From NCBI RefSeq assembly GCF_003814705.1, contig NZ_RKRA01000001.1, positions 1 through 64,000 of the forward strand: DNA of 64,000 nt, in the 5' to 3' direction. The DNA comes from Georgenia muralis. Its GTDB lineage: Bacteria > Actinomycetota > Actinomycetes > Actinomycetales > Actinomycetaceae. Shown in pieces: positions 7,665-16,415 of the stretch. The position numbers were made by a program, and so were the translations under genes. The notes below the pieces were generated by a model. That model saw nothing but the letters and a program-made list of their open reading frames with translations, was not told the origin of the DNA and made no database searches. Every line of letters starts with the position of its first letter. Positions within the stretch are counted from its first letter, which is position 1.

Positions 7665-8860
7665 CGCGCCGCTCCGGGCCAGGGCTGGGCAACGTGACGC
7701 AGCGTGTCCAGGTCGACCTTGGCGTAGAGGGCAGTGGTGGCCAGGTCCTGATGGCGCAGGACCTGGCTGATTGCGACCAGACCGGCGCCGTGACGAAGCA
7801 GATCGCCGGCCAGGGCATGTCGGAGCCGGTGTGGTCCGACCACCGGCTGCCCTGCTCGTTTGCAGGCCCGCTCGACGACATCGCCGACAAGGTCGGCGCG
7901 GATCGGTCCGCGGGGAGCACGACAGGTCAAGAAGACGTGACGGGCCCCGGCGGGGTTGCGGCCGGCCGAGAGGTAGTCGGCGAACGCTTCGCCGACGTCC
8001 GCCAACAGCGGTAGCCGGTCCTGCCTGCGGCCCTTACCGCGGACCAGGAGTTCACCGGCTCGCCACTCCACGTCCCGCAGTTCCAGGCGGGCGACCTCGA
8101 TGGACCGCAGGCCCAGCCGCGCGACCACCGTCATCATCGCGAAGTCGCGTAGGCCTACCGAGGTGTTGCGGTCACAGCTGTCGAGTAGCAGCTGGACGTC
8201 CGCGGCGCTGACCGTGGGCGGCAGCGTGGCCAACCGCCACCCACCCACCGCAGGCACCGCTGACCCGAGCCCGAGCGGCGTGATCTCCTGCAAGTACAAG
8301 AACCTCAAGACCGAGCGGAGCTCGGCGACCCGCCCCTTCGCCGACCCGGACGAGACTCGAGCGCACTCACGCAGGAGGAACGCGTTGACGTCCTCCCCGG
8401 TCAGGGCCGAGGGTGCAAACACCCCATCCTCGGTTGCCCGCTCCTGCAGGAAGCGGCGTGCGGTGTTCTCATAACGCAACACCGTGGTCGGGGCCAGGCC
8501 TCGTTCCTGAACCATCCAGGACCGGTAACACCTCAGCAGTTCACTCAACGCCGTCGGTGACAGCTGCGCCGCCGGGGTGACCCCGATCTCCCGGAGATAG
8601 CCCAAGAGTGGCGCCATCGCGCGCGGCCCAGGAACTCTGCGCTGGCCCGCCGCACCCAGGGAAGCGAGAAACGCCTCCATCCGCTCCTCGTTGAGCTGCC
8701 CGGCGACCAGCCCCTCCCCGGAAAGCCACCGACCGACCCGGCCGAGATCCTTGAGCATGTTCCGGATCGTGCCGGGCGTGTAGCCCCGTCGAGCCAACCA
8801 AGACCGATAACCCTCGACGTGTGGGCCGAGCTGCCCAGGCTTCCTCCTCGTTCCTGACAT
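7661..8860 (-). CDS. First tyrosine recombinase of the RIT element (RitA-type)
   Basis: Tyrosine recombinase of 399 residues, first in the three-gene operon. Seen: a long N-terminal DNA-binding region with two core-binding-like segments ('YRSWLARRGYTPGTIRNML' and 'YRSWMVQERGLAPTTVLRY'), catalytic Arg in 'RLGLRSIEVARL', 'VGPHRLRHALAGDLL', 'VLRHQDLATTALYAKVD' with the nucleophile Tyr. I prefer the ATG at 8860 (GGAGGAGG 8 nt upstream) to the GTG at 8878. The promoter must lie in the 90 bp between the start and the right inverted repeat or in the repeat itself. Confidence 0.92.
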   Translation of the reverse strand: MSGTRRKPGQLGPHVEGYRSWLARRGYTPGTIRNMLKDLGRVGRWLSGEGLVAGQLNEERMEAFLASLGAAGQRRVPGPRAMAPLLGYLREIGVTPAAQLSPTALSELLRCYRSWMVQERGLAPTTVLRYENTARRFLQERATEDGVFAPSALTGEDVNAFLLRECARVSSGSAKGRVAELRSVLRFLYLQEITPLGLGSAVPAVGGWRLATLPPTVSAADVQLLLDSCDRNTSVGLRDFAMMTVVARLGLRSIEVARLELRDVEWRAGELLVRGKGRRQDRLPLLADVGEAFADYLSAGRNPAGARHVFLTCRAPRGPIRADLVGDVVERACKRAGQPVVGPHRLRHALAGDLLRHGAGLVAISQVLRHQDLATTALYAKVDLDTLRHVAQPWPGAAR

Positions 8861-8952
8861 TGCACCCGCCTCCTCCACGGGAGCGCGGTGCTCCCACGAA
8901 CGAGGCTGCTCTCAGCCCGCAACTATGCCGAGCCGGGCAGCGTCGGCACGCG

Positions 8953-9027
8953 CGTGAACCCGCACGACCTCACGGCCGCCCACACCGCCCGATCACGGCC
9001 CTCGACATAGTCGCCGCATCGGCATAG
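8953..9027. repeat. RIT right inverted repeat, 75 bp
   Basis: Reverse complement identical to 5629-5703. It is followed outward by ATCAAC, a one-mismatch relative of the flanking GTTGAC read on the other strand, then by the 9029-9058 palindrome. Confidence 0.93.
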
Positions 9028-9028
9028 A

Positions 9029-9058
9029 TCAACCTATGCGGATGTCCGCATAGGTTGA
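9029..9058. repeat. 30-bp perfect palindrome at the right RIT junction
   Basis: Arms of 14 bp (TCAACCTATGCGGA and its complement) surround a TG centre at 9043-9044. The palindrome combines the flanking TTGA with a CTATGCGG block related to the start of the 75-bp repeat (CTATGCCG). It has no counterpart at the left end, so the element ends are asymmetric; it is probably a recombination footprint or a core site. Confidence 0.85.
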
Positions 9059-9059
9059 C

Positions 9060-9314
9060 GACATCGGCCTCCTCCCGGTCGCCACCGACGCCGCCGAGGG
9101 CCTCTACCGCCTCGTCGACGCCGCCTACGAGAAACGAGCCGTCGCGATCAGCTCCAACCTCCACCCCGCCGGGTTCGACGAGCTCATGCCCAAGACCATC
9201 GCCACCGCGACCGTCGACCGGCTCCTCCACCACGCCCACGTCTGCCAGACCAGCGGCGAGTCCGTCCGCCTGTCCCAGGCCCTGTCCGGTCGAGGAGTGA
9301 CGCCCTTGGCCTAA
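9060..9314 (+). pseudogene. istB: IstB, 3' part
   Basis: Encodes the last 84 residues of IstB, beginning 'DIGLLPVATDAAEGLYRLV' (Walker B continuation), 'AISSNLHPAGFDELMP' (sensor 1 region) and ending 'GRGVTPLA'. It has no start codon of its own. Joined to 5074-5628 it makes a normal-length 269-residue IstB with no other damage, indicating that the RIT insertion is recent. Confidence 0.95.
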
Positions 9315-9327
9315 CCACCCGGGCCGG

Positions 9328-9436
9328 TGATGGCCAGCCCCTGGGCAGATCCCATGGCCATCACCGGGCACATCCCGTGACCGTCACCGGGCAGGTCTCA
9401 CGACCGCCCCTGGGCAGTTCCCACTGTCCCTTGACA
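9328..9436. repeat. Right terminal repeat array of the IS21-family element
   Basis: Four copies of GGGCA-containing units (around 9343, 9366, 9389 and 9413), inverted relative to the array at 3351-3450. The outermost ends in CCCTTGACA at 9436. Confidence 0.85.
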
Positions 9437-9442
9437 GACGTG
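9437..9442. repeat. Right target-site duplication GACGTG
   Basis: Exact copy of 3345-3350, directly after the element's terminal ACA. Confidence 0.85.
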
Positions 9443-9767
9443 CGTCCGTACGAGCCGCCGGGGCCCGTCGGGTGGGCAACCTCTGCGTGGACCCTCCTCC
9501 CTGTGCGGTGGCGACGACGACCGCTGCCTGCTCGACGTACCGGACCCTGCAGCAGACTGCCTCTCCAGCTTCCGCACGCAGCCGTCACCGCTGAGCAGCT
9601 CGTGCTGGACCGTCCCGCGTACCGGCCGCCGTCTGCGTAGCGCCGAGGCCGCCCTGCGTGGCGGCGAGCCCACAGGGCCGTGGTGGGGGTGGTGTCCACA
9701 GTCGTGGTGGCGATGTCGTACCCCGGCTCTACGGTGGGAACACCAGTTCGAGGTGGAGGTGGGAGCG
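9443..9767. other. Intergenic region between IS21 element and DUF222/HNH gene
   Basis: No gene can be supported; open frames on both strands are arginine-rich and lack conserved motifs. Before the IS insertion this DNA lay upstream of proB on the minus strand, so it may hold the former proB promoter or leader. On the plus strand TACGGT at 9730-9735 is a possible -10 for the following gene. Confidence 0.5.
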
Positions 9768-12275
9768 GTGGACCAGGACCCCGGTGCGGCGGCCCCCGAC
9801 GGTGACGCTGAGCCCGGGGACGCCCCGGGCCGCGACGGCCAGGCCCGGGCGGGGGACGCCCCGGGGCGTGGCGGCGGCCCGGTCGGGGATGCCGAGGCGC
9901 GGGATGCGCAGGCGCGGGAGCGCGGGTACTGCTGTTACGCCGACGCGCTGACCAACGGTGGGTGCGAGCACCTGATCGCGGTGCAGCGGGAGTGGCGGGC
10001 CGAGGAACGCATCGCCCGGGCCCGGACCCTGACCGCGATCGGTCTCAAGGGCCTGGCCGAGCGGGCCCACGACGGCAACCGGTGGTCCCAGGGCGTCTTC
10101 GACCAGCTCCTGGGCCCCGGCGGGTACCAGGCCGTCGCCGAGACCCTCCCCCAGCCCACCGGCACCGCCGCCGACTCCGGCACCGGCCCGGCCGCCGACC
10201 CCGGCTCGGCCGCCGGCTCCGGCACCGACTCCGGCACCGACTCCGGCACCGACTCCGACTCGACCGCCGATTCCGGCACCGACCCGGCCGCCGGCTCCGG
10301 CACCGACCCGGCCGCCGGCTCCGGCACCGAGTCCGGCTCCGTCGCGCGCCTCGATCCCGACGACCAGGACGACGACCCCACTGCCGACACCCACGCCGAC
10401 GCCGGCTCCGATGCCGGTGCCGACGTTGAATCTGACGTTGAATCTGACGCTGATGGTGGTCGGGTTCGGCGGCGGCGGTTGGACCGGCCGATCGCGGAGG
10501 TCATCGCGCAGGTCTACGCCGAGCACGCGGCCACCCTCGGGGTCGCCCTGAACGTCCTGGCCGCCATGGCCCCAGGACCCGAGCTCGCCGCACTGCTGGA
10601 CGAGATCGACCTGGAGTCCCTCGCCCCCTTCGCCAAGGTCGAGGTCGTCGCCGCCTACAAACGCCTGGAGTCCTGGTCCGCCGGACGGGCCGCGCTCGCC
10701 GCCGCCCACGTCGCCACCGAACCGGTGATGTACGCCCAGACCGGCGCGGCCGCACCCAAGACCATCGACGGCACCGCCGAAGAGCTCGCCCTACGCCTGG
10801 CCACCACCCGCCAGGACGCCGCCAAGCTCGTCGCCACCGGGCAGGGCCTGACCCGGTCCTTCCACCAGACCCGGGACCGGCTCGAGGCCGGCGAGATCGA
10901 CTACCGCAAGGCCGCCACCATCGTCGCCACCCTCCACCACAGCCCCACCCCCGTGGCCTGGATGGTCGAGCACGACATCCTCACCGAGGCCGACCGGCGC
11001 ACCCACCCCCAGCTCGTCCGCGACCTCGCCGACAAGCTCATCGCCGTCGACCCCACCGACGCCCAGGCCCGCCACCACCGCGCCCGCGGCCACCGCCACG
11101 TCACCCACACCCAACCCCTACCCGACGGCATGGGCCGCATCAGCGCCATCACCACCGCCACCAGCTGCGTCCAGATCGACCTCGTCCTGGACCACATGGC
11201 CCAATCCGCCCGCGCCGCCGGCGACACCCGCACCACCGACCAGCTCCGAGCCGACATCCTCCTCGCCCTCATCACCGGCCGCTTCCGCCCCACCACCCAC
11301 ACCCACGACCACAACCACGACCACGACCACGGGGACGGCGACGGCGACGGCGACGACGGCCACGGCGACGGCGACGACGGCCACGCAGCCCCACCGACCA
11401 CCGACACCCACACACCCGGGGCCGGGCCGGACCCCGGGCGCGGGGCACCCGACGCCGGGGGCGAGGCCATCGGGACCGGGGGCGTCGGGGCCAGGGCCGT
11501 CGGGGCCGGGGCGACGTGCCGGTGCCCGATCCCCCAGGACCCCGGGCCCCGCCTGCCCCCGCTGCACCTGCTCATCCCCGCCGACGGCGAGTGGTTCGGC
11601 GACCCCCCACGAGTCGACCTCCGCCTCGACGTCCCCCTGTCCGTCCTCCTCCCACCACCCACCAGCGCCCCGCCGCCGACCACCACGCCGCCACCGACCA
11701 CGACGCCGACGTCTGACCCGCCGCAGGACCCGCCCGCCCTGACCGGCGAGTTCCCCGACGACCCACCCGCCGGCGTCGCCACCCTCGCCGGCTACGGACC
11801 CATCACCCCCGACGTCGCCCGCGCCCTCGCCGCCGGCGGAACATGGCGCCGGATCGTCACCGACCCCCTCTCCGGCGCCGTCCTCGACGTCGGACGCACC
11901 CGCTACCGGCCCCCCGCCGACCTCCTCGACCACGTCCGCCAACGCGACCGCACCTGCGTCCGCCCCGGCTGCCCCACCCCCGCCCACCGCTGCCAGTACG
12001 ACCACACCCAAGCCTGGGCCCACGGCGGCCACACCGCCGCACACAACGGCGGACCCCTGTGCACCCGCGACCACACCATCAAAACCGCCGGCATCTTCAC
12101 CGTCGCCCAACCCGAACCCGGCATCTTCGAATGGCTCACCCCCACCGGACACGCCTACCGACGCCAGATCAACGGCACCATCACCATGCTCCCCCACACA
12201 CCCCCCTACCTCCACAACCGCCGACCAGCGCACGAACGGCAGGACGGTCCCGCACCCGACGACCCGCCGTACTGA
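9768..12275 (+). CDS. DUF222 / HNH endonuclease domain protein (13E12-type)
   Basis: Long protein (835 residues) of the DUF222-HNH family, abundant and often multicopy in actinobacteria; biological role not established. Seen: DUF222 from about residue 215 to 500 ('LGVALNVLAAMAPGPELAALL', 'TGQGLTRSFHQTRDRLEAGEI', 'RRTHPQLVRDLADKL') and a C-terminal HNH nuclease fold ('DRTCVRPGCPTPAHRCQYDH', then a W-AHGG-H segment and 'NGGPLCTRDHTIKT') with paired Cys and His for metal. Two low-complexity inserts interrupt it: an S/G/T/D-rich repeat (about 125-210) and a His/Asp/Gly then Pro/Thr-rich region (about 510-660). The GTG at 9768 has GGAGG 8 nt upstream; a GTG at 9753 is possible. The family's spread is consistent with mobility. 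Confidence 0.88.
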   Translation: MDQDPGAAAPDGDAEPGDAPGRDGQARAGDAPGRGGGPVGDAEARDAQARERGYCCYADALTNGGCEHLIAVQREWRAEERIARARTLTAIGLKGLAERAHDGNRWSQGVFDQLLGPGGYQAVAETLPQPTGTAADSGTGPAADPGSAAGSGTDSGTDSGTDSDSTADSGTDPAAGSGTDPAAGSGTESGSVARLDPDDQDDDPTADTHADAGSDAGADVESDVESDADGGRVRRRRLDRPIAEVIAQVYAEHAATLGVALNVLAAMAPGPELAALLDEIDLESLAPFAKVEVVAAYKRLESWSAGRAALAAAHVATEPVMYAQTGAAAPKTIDGTAEELALRLATTRQDAAKLVATGQGLTRSFHQTRDRLEAGEIDYRKAATIVATLHHSPTPVAWMVEHDILTEADRRTHPQLVRDLADKLIAVDPTDAQARHHRARGHRHVTHTQPLPDGMGRISAITTATSCVQIDLVLDHMAQSARAAGDTRTTDQLRADILLALITGRFRPTTHTHDHNHDHDHGDGDGDGDDGHGDGDDGHAAPPTTDTHTPGAGPDPGRGAPDAGGEAIGTGGVGARAVGAGATCRCPIPQDPGPRLPPLHLLIPADGEWFGDPPRVDLRLDVPLSVLLPPPTSAPPPTTTPPPTTTPTSDPPQDPPALTGEFPDDPPAGVATLAGYGPITPDVARALAAGGTWRRIVTDPLSGAVLDVGRTRYRPPADLLDHVRQRDRTCVRPGCPTPAHRCQYDHTQAWAHGGHTAAHNGGPLCTRDHTIKTAGIFTVAQPEPGIFEWLTPTGHAYRRQINGTITMLPHTPPYLHNRRPAHERQDGPAPDDPPY

Positions 12276-12665
12276 TCGGACACGCTGACTGCTGACGACT
12301 CAGGACGTCATCCCGCGGCCGTTGTCAGACCCGATGTTCGAGGTCACTCGATGGAGCGAGAGCATCGCTGAGAGGTTCGGATGCAGCTGCGACGACGATG
12401 CAGATGCGACGCCGATGCGAAGAGCCCCGATGGCGCTAGGGCCGTACGGCGGCGTCTCGTCCCGAGTCCTGACCCTTGTGCCCGGTTCGTCCCCGGCGCA
12501 CCATGGAGGTCTCACCGCCGGGCGCGCGTTCCGGCGACTGCAGGGGGTGCCGGGGCTGCTGCACCCCGACGGCGAGGAGCCGCGGCGCGCGTGCGCGGCC
12601 CCTGTCGCGGGCTCGCCCGATGCCGCCCTGGGTCGTCCGTGCCCCTGCCGGGCGGTCGAGGTGGG
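12276..12665. other. Intergenic region, no gene seen
   Basis: The open frame of the following oxidoreductase extends upstream to 12381, but the extra 95 codons give a low-complexity Arg/Pro/Ala translation unlike the family, so they are not counted as coding. No clear promoter, hairpin or RNA was recognised. Confidence 0.5.
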
Positions 12666-14069
12666 ATGGACATGGACGACGGACCAACCGTGGCCGAACC
12701 AGTCGACGGCCTGCGCGAGCGGGTCGCAGGAGAGGTACTGGAGCCAGGCGACGACGGCTACGACGACGCGCGGCGGGTCTGGAACGGCATGGTCGACGCG
12801 CGTCCGCTCGCCGTCGTGCGGGCCTCCTCGGTGGAGGACGTGCGGCACACCGTTCTCGTGGCCCGCGACCACGGGCTCACGCTCGCTGTGCGCGGCGGCG
12901 GGCACGGCGTCGCCGGCAACGGCACGGTCGACGGCGGCATCGTCCTGGATCTCGGGGCGCTGAACGCCGTCAGGACCGATCCCGGCGCACGGACCGTGAC
13001 CGCCGGGGGCGGCGCGCTCCTCGCCGACGTGGACGCCGCGACGGCGCCGCACGGTCTCGTCGTCCCGCTGGGGGTCGTCTCACGCACGGGGGCCGGTGGG
13101 CTCACCCTCGGCGGTGGTGTCGGCTGGCTGACACGGGCGTACGGGCTGGCGGCAGACAACCTCCTGGCGGCCGACGTGGTGACCGCGACGGGCGAGGTGG
13201 TGCGCGCCGCCGACGACGGGGACCCGGAGCTGCTCTGGGGCCTCCGGGGCGGCGGCGGGAACTTCGGTGTCGCGGTCTCCCTGACGTTCCGCGCCCACCC
13301 CCTGCCCGAACGGGTCCTCGCGGGCACGCTCCTGTACGGCCGGCCCCGTTGGCGGGAGGTGCTCGCTGCCTACGAACGGTGGACCCGCAAGATGCCCGAG
13401 GCCATGCAGACCATCGTCTCCGTCATGACTCCACCCCCGGAGCTGAACGCCGGCGACGACCCGATCCTCATGGTCGGCTACGTCTGGGCCCTGCCCGACC
13501 ATGACGCCGGCGAGGCCGTCGTCGCCGAGCTGCGGGCCGTCGCCCCGCCGGACGCCGAGGAGTCGGGACCGGCCACCTGGAGGGACGTCCAGACGGCGCA
13601 GGACGCCTTCCTGCCCCCCGGCTCCCGCGCCTACTGGAAGAACGCCTCGTTCGACCGTCTCGACGACGAGGTGATCGAGGTCCTCGTCCGACGCGGCACC
13701 GAGCAGACCTGGGTCGGCACCGGGTACGACATCCACCACATGGCCGGGGCGTACGAGCGGGAGCCCGCGGGCGGCTCGCCCTTCCCGGCACGGTCGGCCA
13801 GGTTCTGGCTCAACGTCTACGGCTTCTGGGCCGACCCCGCGGACGACGCCCACCACACGGCCTTCGTCCGTGGCCTCGCGGCCGACATGGCACCGTTCGC
13901 GACCGGCGGGCTGTACGTGAACTTCATGGGCGGGTCCGAGGTGAGCGACGGTGCCGCCTGGGCACGGACGATCTACGGCGAGCAGGCGACGGCCAGGCTG
14001 GTGGCGCTCAAGCGCCGCTATGACCCGGAGAACCTCTTCCGGCTCAACCACAACATCCCGCCGGGCTGA
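12666..14069 (+). CDS. FAD-binding oxidoreductase with berberine-bridge C-terminus
   Basis: A 467-residue PCMH/VAO-type flavoprotein oxidase. Seen: FAD-binding domain with 'LAVRGGGHGVAGNG' (residues 73-86, where H80 is at the position used for covalent FAD attachment), 'VTAGGGALLADVDAA', 'GGLTLGGGVGWLTRAYGLAADNL', a substrate domain, and the terminal BBE motif 'LKRRYDPENLFRLNHNIPP'. Relatives oxidise sugars, alkaloids or polyketides; the substrate here cannot be told. No signal peptide is visible with the ATG at 12666 (GAGG about 6 nt upstream; an in-frame ATG follows at 12672). It is an isolated gene inside the accessory insertion between obgE and proB. Confidence 0.9.
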   Translation: MDMDDGPTVAEPVDGLRERVAGEVLEPGDDGYDDARRVWNGMVDARPLAVVRASSVEDVRHTVLVARDHGLTLAVRGGGHGVAGNGTVDGGIVLDLGALNAVRTDPGARTVTAGGGALLADVDAATAPHGLVVPLGVVSRTGAGGLTLGGGVGWLTRAYGLAADNLLAADVVTATGEVVRAADDGDPELLWGLRGGGGNFGVAVSLTFRAHPLPERVLAGTLLYGRPRWREVLAAYERWTRKMPEAMQTIVSVMTPPPELNAGDDPILMVGYVWALPDHDAGEAVVAELRAVAPPDAEESGPATWRDVQTAQDAFLPPGSRAYWKNASFDRLDDEVIEVLVRRGTEQTWVGTGYDIHHMAGAYEREPAGGSPFPARSARFWLNVYGFWADPADDAHHTAFVRGLAADMAPFATGGLYVNFMGGSEVSDGAAWARTIYGEQATARLVALKRRYDPENLFRLNHNIPPG

Positions 14070-14084
14070 GAGCCCGGAGCCCCG

Positions 14085-14330
14085 CTACGGCGTGAAGCCG
14101 CGAGGCCGCTCCCGGTCCTCGTCGTCCCCGACGGCCGTGTCCGCCTCGGCGCCGGCGGCGGGGTCGCCCCCGCCCTCCTCGCCGTGCACGGCGGGCGACG
14201 GGGCCAGCTCGTCCGACCGGTCCGCGTCCGCCGCGCCGTAGGTCCGGTCGGCGGGACCCGAGGTGGTCGGCCGCGCCGCGCGGCGGCCGGAGTCCTCGTC
14301 GGGCGGTGCGATGCGCTCGTCCTCGCTCAT
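14085..14330 (-). CDS. Small acidic hypothetical protein
   Basis: An 81-residue Asp/Glu-rich and Pro/Ala-rich sequence, probably disordered, with no recognised domain. It lies 108 bp downstream of obgE on the same strand and could be a conserved linker gene of the obgE operon or chance open frame. Codon third positions are GC-rich as in real genes here, but so are many shadows. ATG at 14330 has no obvious ribosome site. Confidence 0.4.
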   Translation of the reverse strand: MSEDERIAPPDEDSGRRAARPTTSGPADRTYGAADADRSDELAPSPAVHGEEGGGDPAAGAEADTAVGDDEDRERPRGFTP

Positions 14331-14438
14331 GCGCCTACGGTCGCACCGAACTCACGCGGGGGCACGGCAAGTGGGGCACCGCCCCGGCGCCGCCGGACAT
14401 CTGGGGCGCCCGTCGCCCCAGCCGTCAGCCGACTCCCG

Positions 14439-15971
14439 TCAGGAGGTCTGGTCGTCGACGTCCTCGGGATCGGTCCACACGCCGTGCTGACGCTCGGTCC
14501 ACAGCTCGTCGCGAGCGGCGCTCTTGGCGTCCATGAGCTCGTGGTAGCCGCGGCGCTTCTCCGCACGGGTCGGCCGAGCGGTCTCCTCCAGCCGCAGGTC
14601 GGTGCCGCGCGGACCGAGCAGCTCGGCACCGGTCTGCATGGTGGGCTCCCAGTCGAAGACGACCCCGCCCTCGACCGCGCCGATGACGACCGTGTCGCCC
14701 GCGACGGCGCCGGCGCGGTAGAGCTGGTCCTCGACGCCGATCCGGTTGAGCCGGTCGGCGAGGTAGCCCACGGCCTCGTCGTTGTTGAAGTCGGTCTGAC
14801 GGACCCACCGCTCGGGCTTGGCGCCGCGCACCTGGTAGAACACCCCGTCCGGGCCGTTGCGGCGCGTGACGGTGAACCCGGCGTCGTCGACGGCGGTGGG
14901 CCGCAGGATCACCCGGGTGGCCTCCTGCGTGGGGGCCTCGGCCCGCGCCCGCGCCACGATCTCGGCCAGCGCGAACGACAGCTGCCGCAGACCCTCGTGG
15001 CTCGCCGTCGAGATCTCGAAGACCCGCAGGCCGCGCTGCTCCAGCTCGGGCCGGACCATCTCGGCGAGGTCCCGCGCCTCGGGGACGTCGATCTTGTTGA
15101 GGACGACGACGCGGGGGCGCTCCATGAGCGGCACCCGCCCCCCGGCGAGGTCGAGGTCCCCGGCGTAGGCGGCCAGCTCGGCCTCGATGGTGTCGAGGTC
15201 GCTCACCGGGTCGCGGCCGGGCTCGAGCGTGGCGCAGTCGAGGACGTGGACGACGACGGCGCAGCGCTCGATGTGGCGCAGGAACTCCAGCCCGAGGCCC
15301 TTGCCCTGCGAGGCACCGGGGATGAGGCCCGGCACGTCGGCGACGGTGTAGCGCTCCGAGCCGGCCTGGACGACGCCGAGGTTGGGCACGAGGGTGGTGA
15401 ACGGGTAGTCGGCGATCTTGGGACGCGCAGCGGACATGGCCGCGATGAGGGAGGACTTCCCGGCGCTCGGGAAGCCCACGAGCGCGACGTCGGCGACGGA
15501 CTTCAGCTCGAGGACGAGGTCGACCTGCTCGCCCTCCTCGCCCAGCAGGGCGAAGCCGGGAGCCTTGCGACGCGGCGAGGACAGGGCGGCGTTGCCGAGC
15601 CCGCCGTGACCGCCCTGGGCGGCGACGAACCGGGTGCCGGCACCGACGAGGTCGGCGAGGACGTCACCGTCGAGAGTCTTCACGACCGTGCCGTCGGGGA
15701 CCGGGAGCACCAGGTCCTCCCCCGTCCTGCCCGCGCGCATGTCACCGGCACCCTGGGTCCCGGACGTCGCGCGCTGGTGCGGGGAGTGGTGGTACGGCAG
15801 CAGCGTCGTCGTCTGGGGGTCGACGACGAGGATCACGTCACCGCCCTTGCCGCCGTTCGCGCCGTCGGGGCCGGCGAGCGGCTTGAACTTCTCGCGCCGG
15901 ATGGAGGCGCAGCCGTTCCCGCCGTCGCCCGCGGCGACGTGGAGAACCACGCGGTCGACGAAGGTGGCCAT
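14439..15971 (-). CDS. obgE: GTPase ObgE/CgtA
   Basis: Essential ribosome-associated GTPase of 510 residues involved in 50S assembly and stress response. Domains in order: glycine-rich Obg fold (1-160, '[15 protein letters not shown]', '[14 protein letters not shown]'), GTPase domain with P-loop 'GFPSAGKSS' (about 166-174), switch '[12 protein letters not shown]', G3 'DVPGLIPGA', 'NKID' (G4), and a C-terminal OCT domain ('[20 protein letters not shown]') followed by a charged tail. It is third in the rplU-rpmA-obgE string. Its usual downstream partner proB now lies more than 11 kb away. Confidence 0.97.
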   Translation of the reverse strand: MATFVDRVVLHVAAGDGGNGCASIRREKFKPLAGPDGANGGKGGDVILVVDPQTTTLLPYHHSPHQRATSGTQGAGDMRAGRTGEDLVLPVPDGTVVKTLDGDVLADLVGAGTRFVAAQGGHGGLGNAALSSPRRKAPGFALLGEEGEQVDLVLELKSVADVALVGFPSAGKSSLIAAMSAARPKIADYPFTTLVPNLGVVQAGSERYTVADVPGLIPGASQGKGLGLEFLRHIERCAVVVHVLDCATLEPGRDPVSDLDTIEAELAAYAGDLDLAGGRVPLMERPRVVVLNKIDVPEARDLAEMVRPELEQRGLRVFEISTASHEGLRQLSFALAEIVARARAEAPTQEATRVILRPTAVDDAGFTVTRRNGPDGVFYQVRGAKPERWVRQTDFNNDEAVGYLADRLNRIGVEDQLYRAGAVAGDTVVIGAVEGGVVFDWEPTMQTGAELLGPRGTDLRLEETARPTRAEKRRGYHELMDAKSAARDELWTERQHGVWTDPEDVDDQTS

Positions 15972-16052
15972 CGCCGTCGTCCTCTCTCTCGGGTCCGGCG
16001 CGCCGTGGGGCGCTCCGTGGGTGGTGCGGTCCTGCCTGCCTCAGGCATGGAA

Positions 16053-16085
16053 CAGGGGCGGACGGCTGTGCGCCGTCCGCCCCTG
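16053..16085 (-). terminator. Strong hairpin between rpmA and obgE
   Basis: A perfect 14-bp stem (CAGGGGCGGACGGC with its complement) around the loop TGTGC. There is no T-run after it on either strand, so it may act as partial terminator or mRNA stabiliser that lets the ribosomal protein genes be expressed above obgE. Confidence 0.65.
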
Positions 16086-16105
16086 CCCGGAGCTGAAGGT
16101 GTTGC

Positions 16106-16363
16106 TCAGGCGTCGGCCAGGACGATGTCGACGACCTTGCGGCCGCGGCGCTGGCCGAAGGCGACGGCGCCGGGCTCGAGGGCGAAGAGGGTGTCGTCCT
16201 TGCCACGGCCGACGTTCAGGCCGGGGTGGAAGTGGGTGCCGCGCTGGCGGACGATGATCTCGCCGGCCTTGACGACCTGGCCGCCGAAGCGCTTGACGCC
16301 CAGACGCTGGGCGTTGGAGTCGCGGCCGTTCCGGGAGGAGCTGGCGCCCTTCTTGTGTGCCAT
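16106..16363 (-). CDS. rpmA: 50S ribosomal protein L27
   Basis: An 85-residue protein with the L27 signature '[22 protein letters not shown]' spread over its start (only the first residues quoted here are [10 protein letters not shown]) and '[20 protein letters not shown]'. Full family length. It lies 52 bp downstream of rplU in the ribosomal operon. The N-terminal AHKKG reaches the peptidyl transferase centre in known ribosomes; there is no cleavable N-terminal extension of the Firmicutes type. Confidence 0.97.
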   Translation of the reverse strand: MAHKKGASSSRNGRDSNAQRLGVKRFGGQVVKAGEIIVRQRGTHFHPGLNVGRGKDDTLFALEPGAVAFGQRRGRKVVDIVLADA

Positions 16364-16415
16364 CTCGAACCTGCTTTCGTGTGGTTGGTACGAACGGACC
16401 CTGGCGGGCCGCGAG

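Larger units (their letters stand above)
5629..9059 (-). mobile_element. RIT (recombinase-in-trio) element inserted in istB
   Basis: The 3.4-kb element carries only three overlapping tyrosine recombinase genes, all on the minus strand, between a perfect 75-bp inverted repeat (5629-5703 and 8953-9027). Elements with exactly this layout are known as recombinases in trio. The right boundary has an extra 30-bp palindrome (9029-9058) not present at the left. Deleting one GTTGAC copy plus the element rejoins istB in frame (5628 to 9060), which fixes the boundaries. No cargo gene is present. Confidence 0.92.
3351..9436 (+). mobile_element. IS21-family insertion sequence (istA/istB), itself interrupted by a RIT element
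   Basis: The element runs from TGT at 3351 to ACA at 9436 and is flanked by GACGTG on both sides. Each end carries several diverged copies of an approximately 23-bp repeat (consensus around GGYGGTCRYGRGANNTGCCC), inverted relative to the other end, which is the multiple-terminal-repeat layout of IS21 elements. It encodes IstA (intact) and IstB (split by a second element at 5629-9059). Without the inner element the IS would be about 2.65 kb, within the family range. It lies between proB and the accessory genes downstream of obgE. Confidence 0.92.

Noticed and set aside
12381-12665. N-terminal extension of the BBE oxidase
   Set aside because: Residues are Arg/Pro/Ala low complexity and precede the family start; better ribosome site near 12666.
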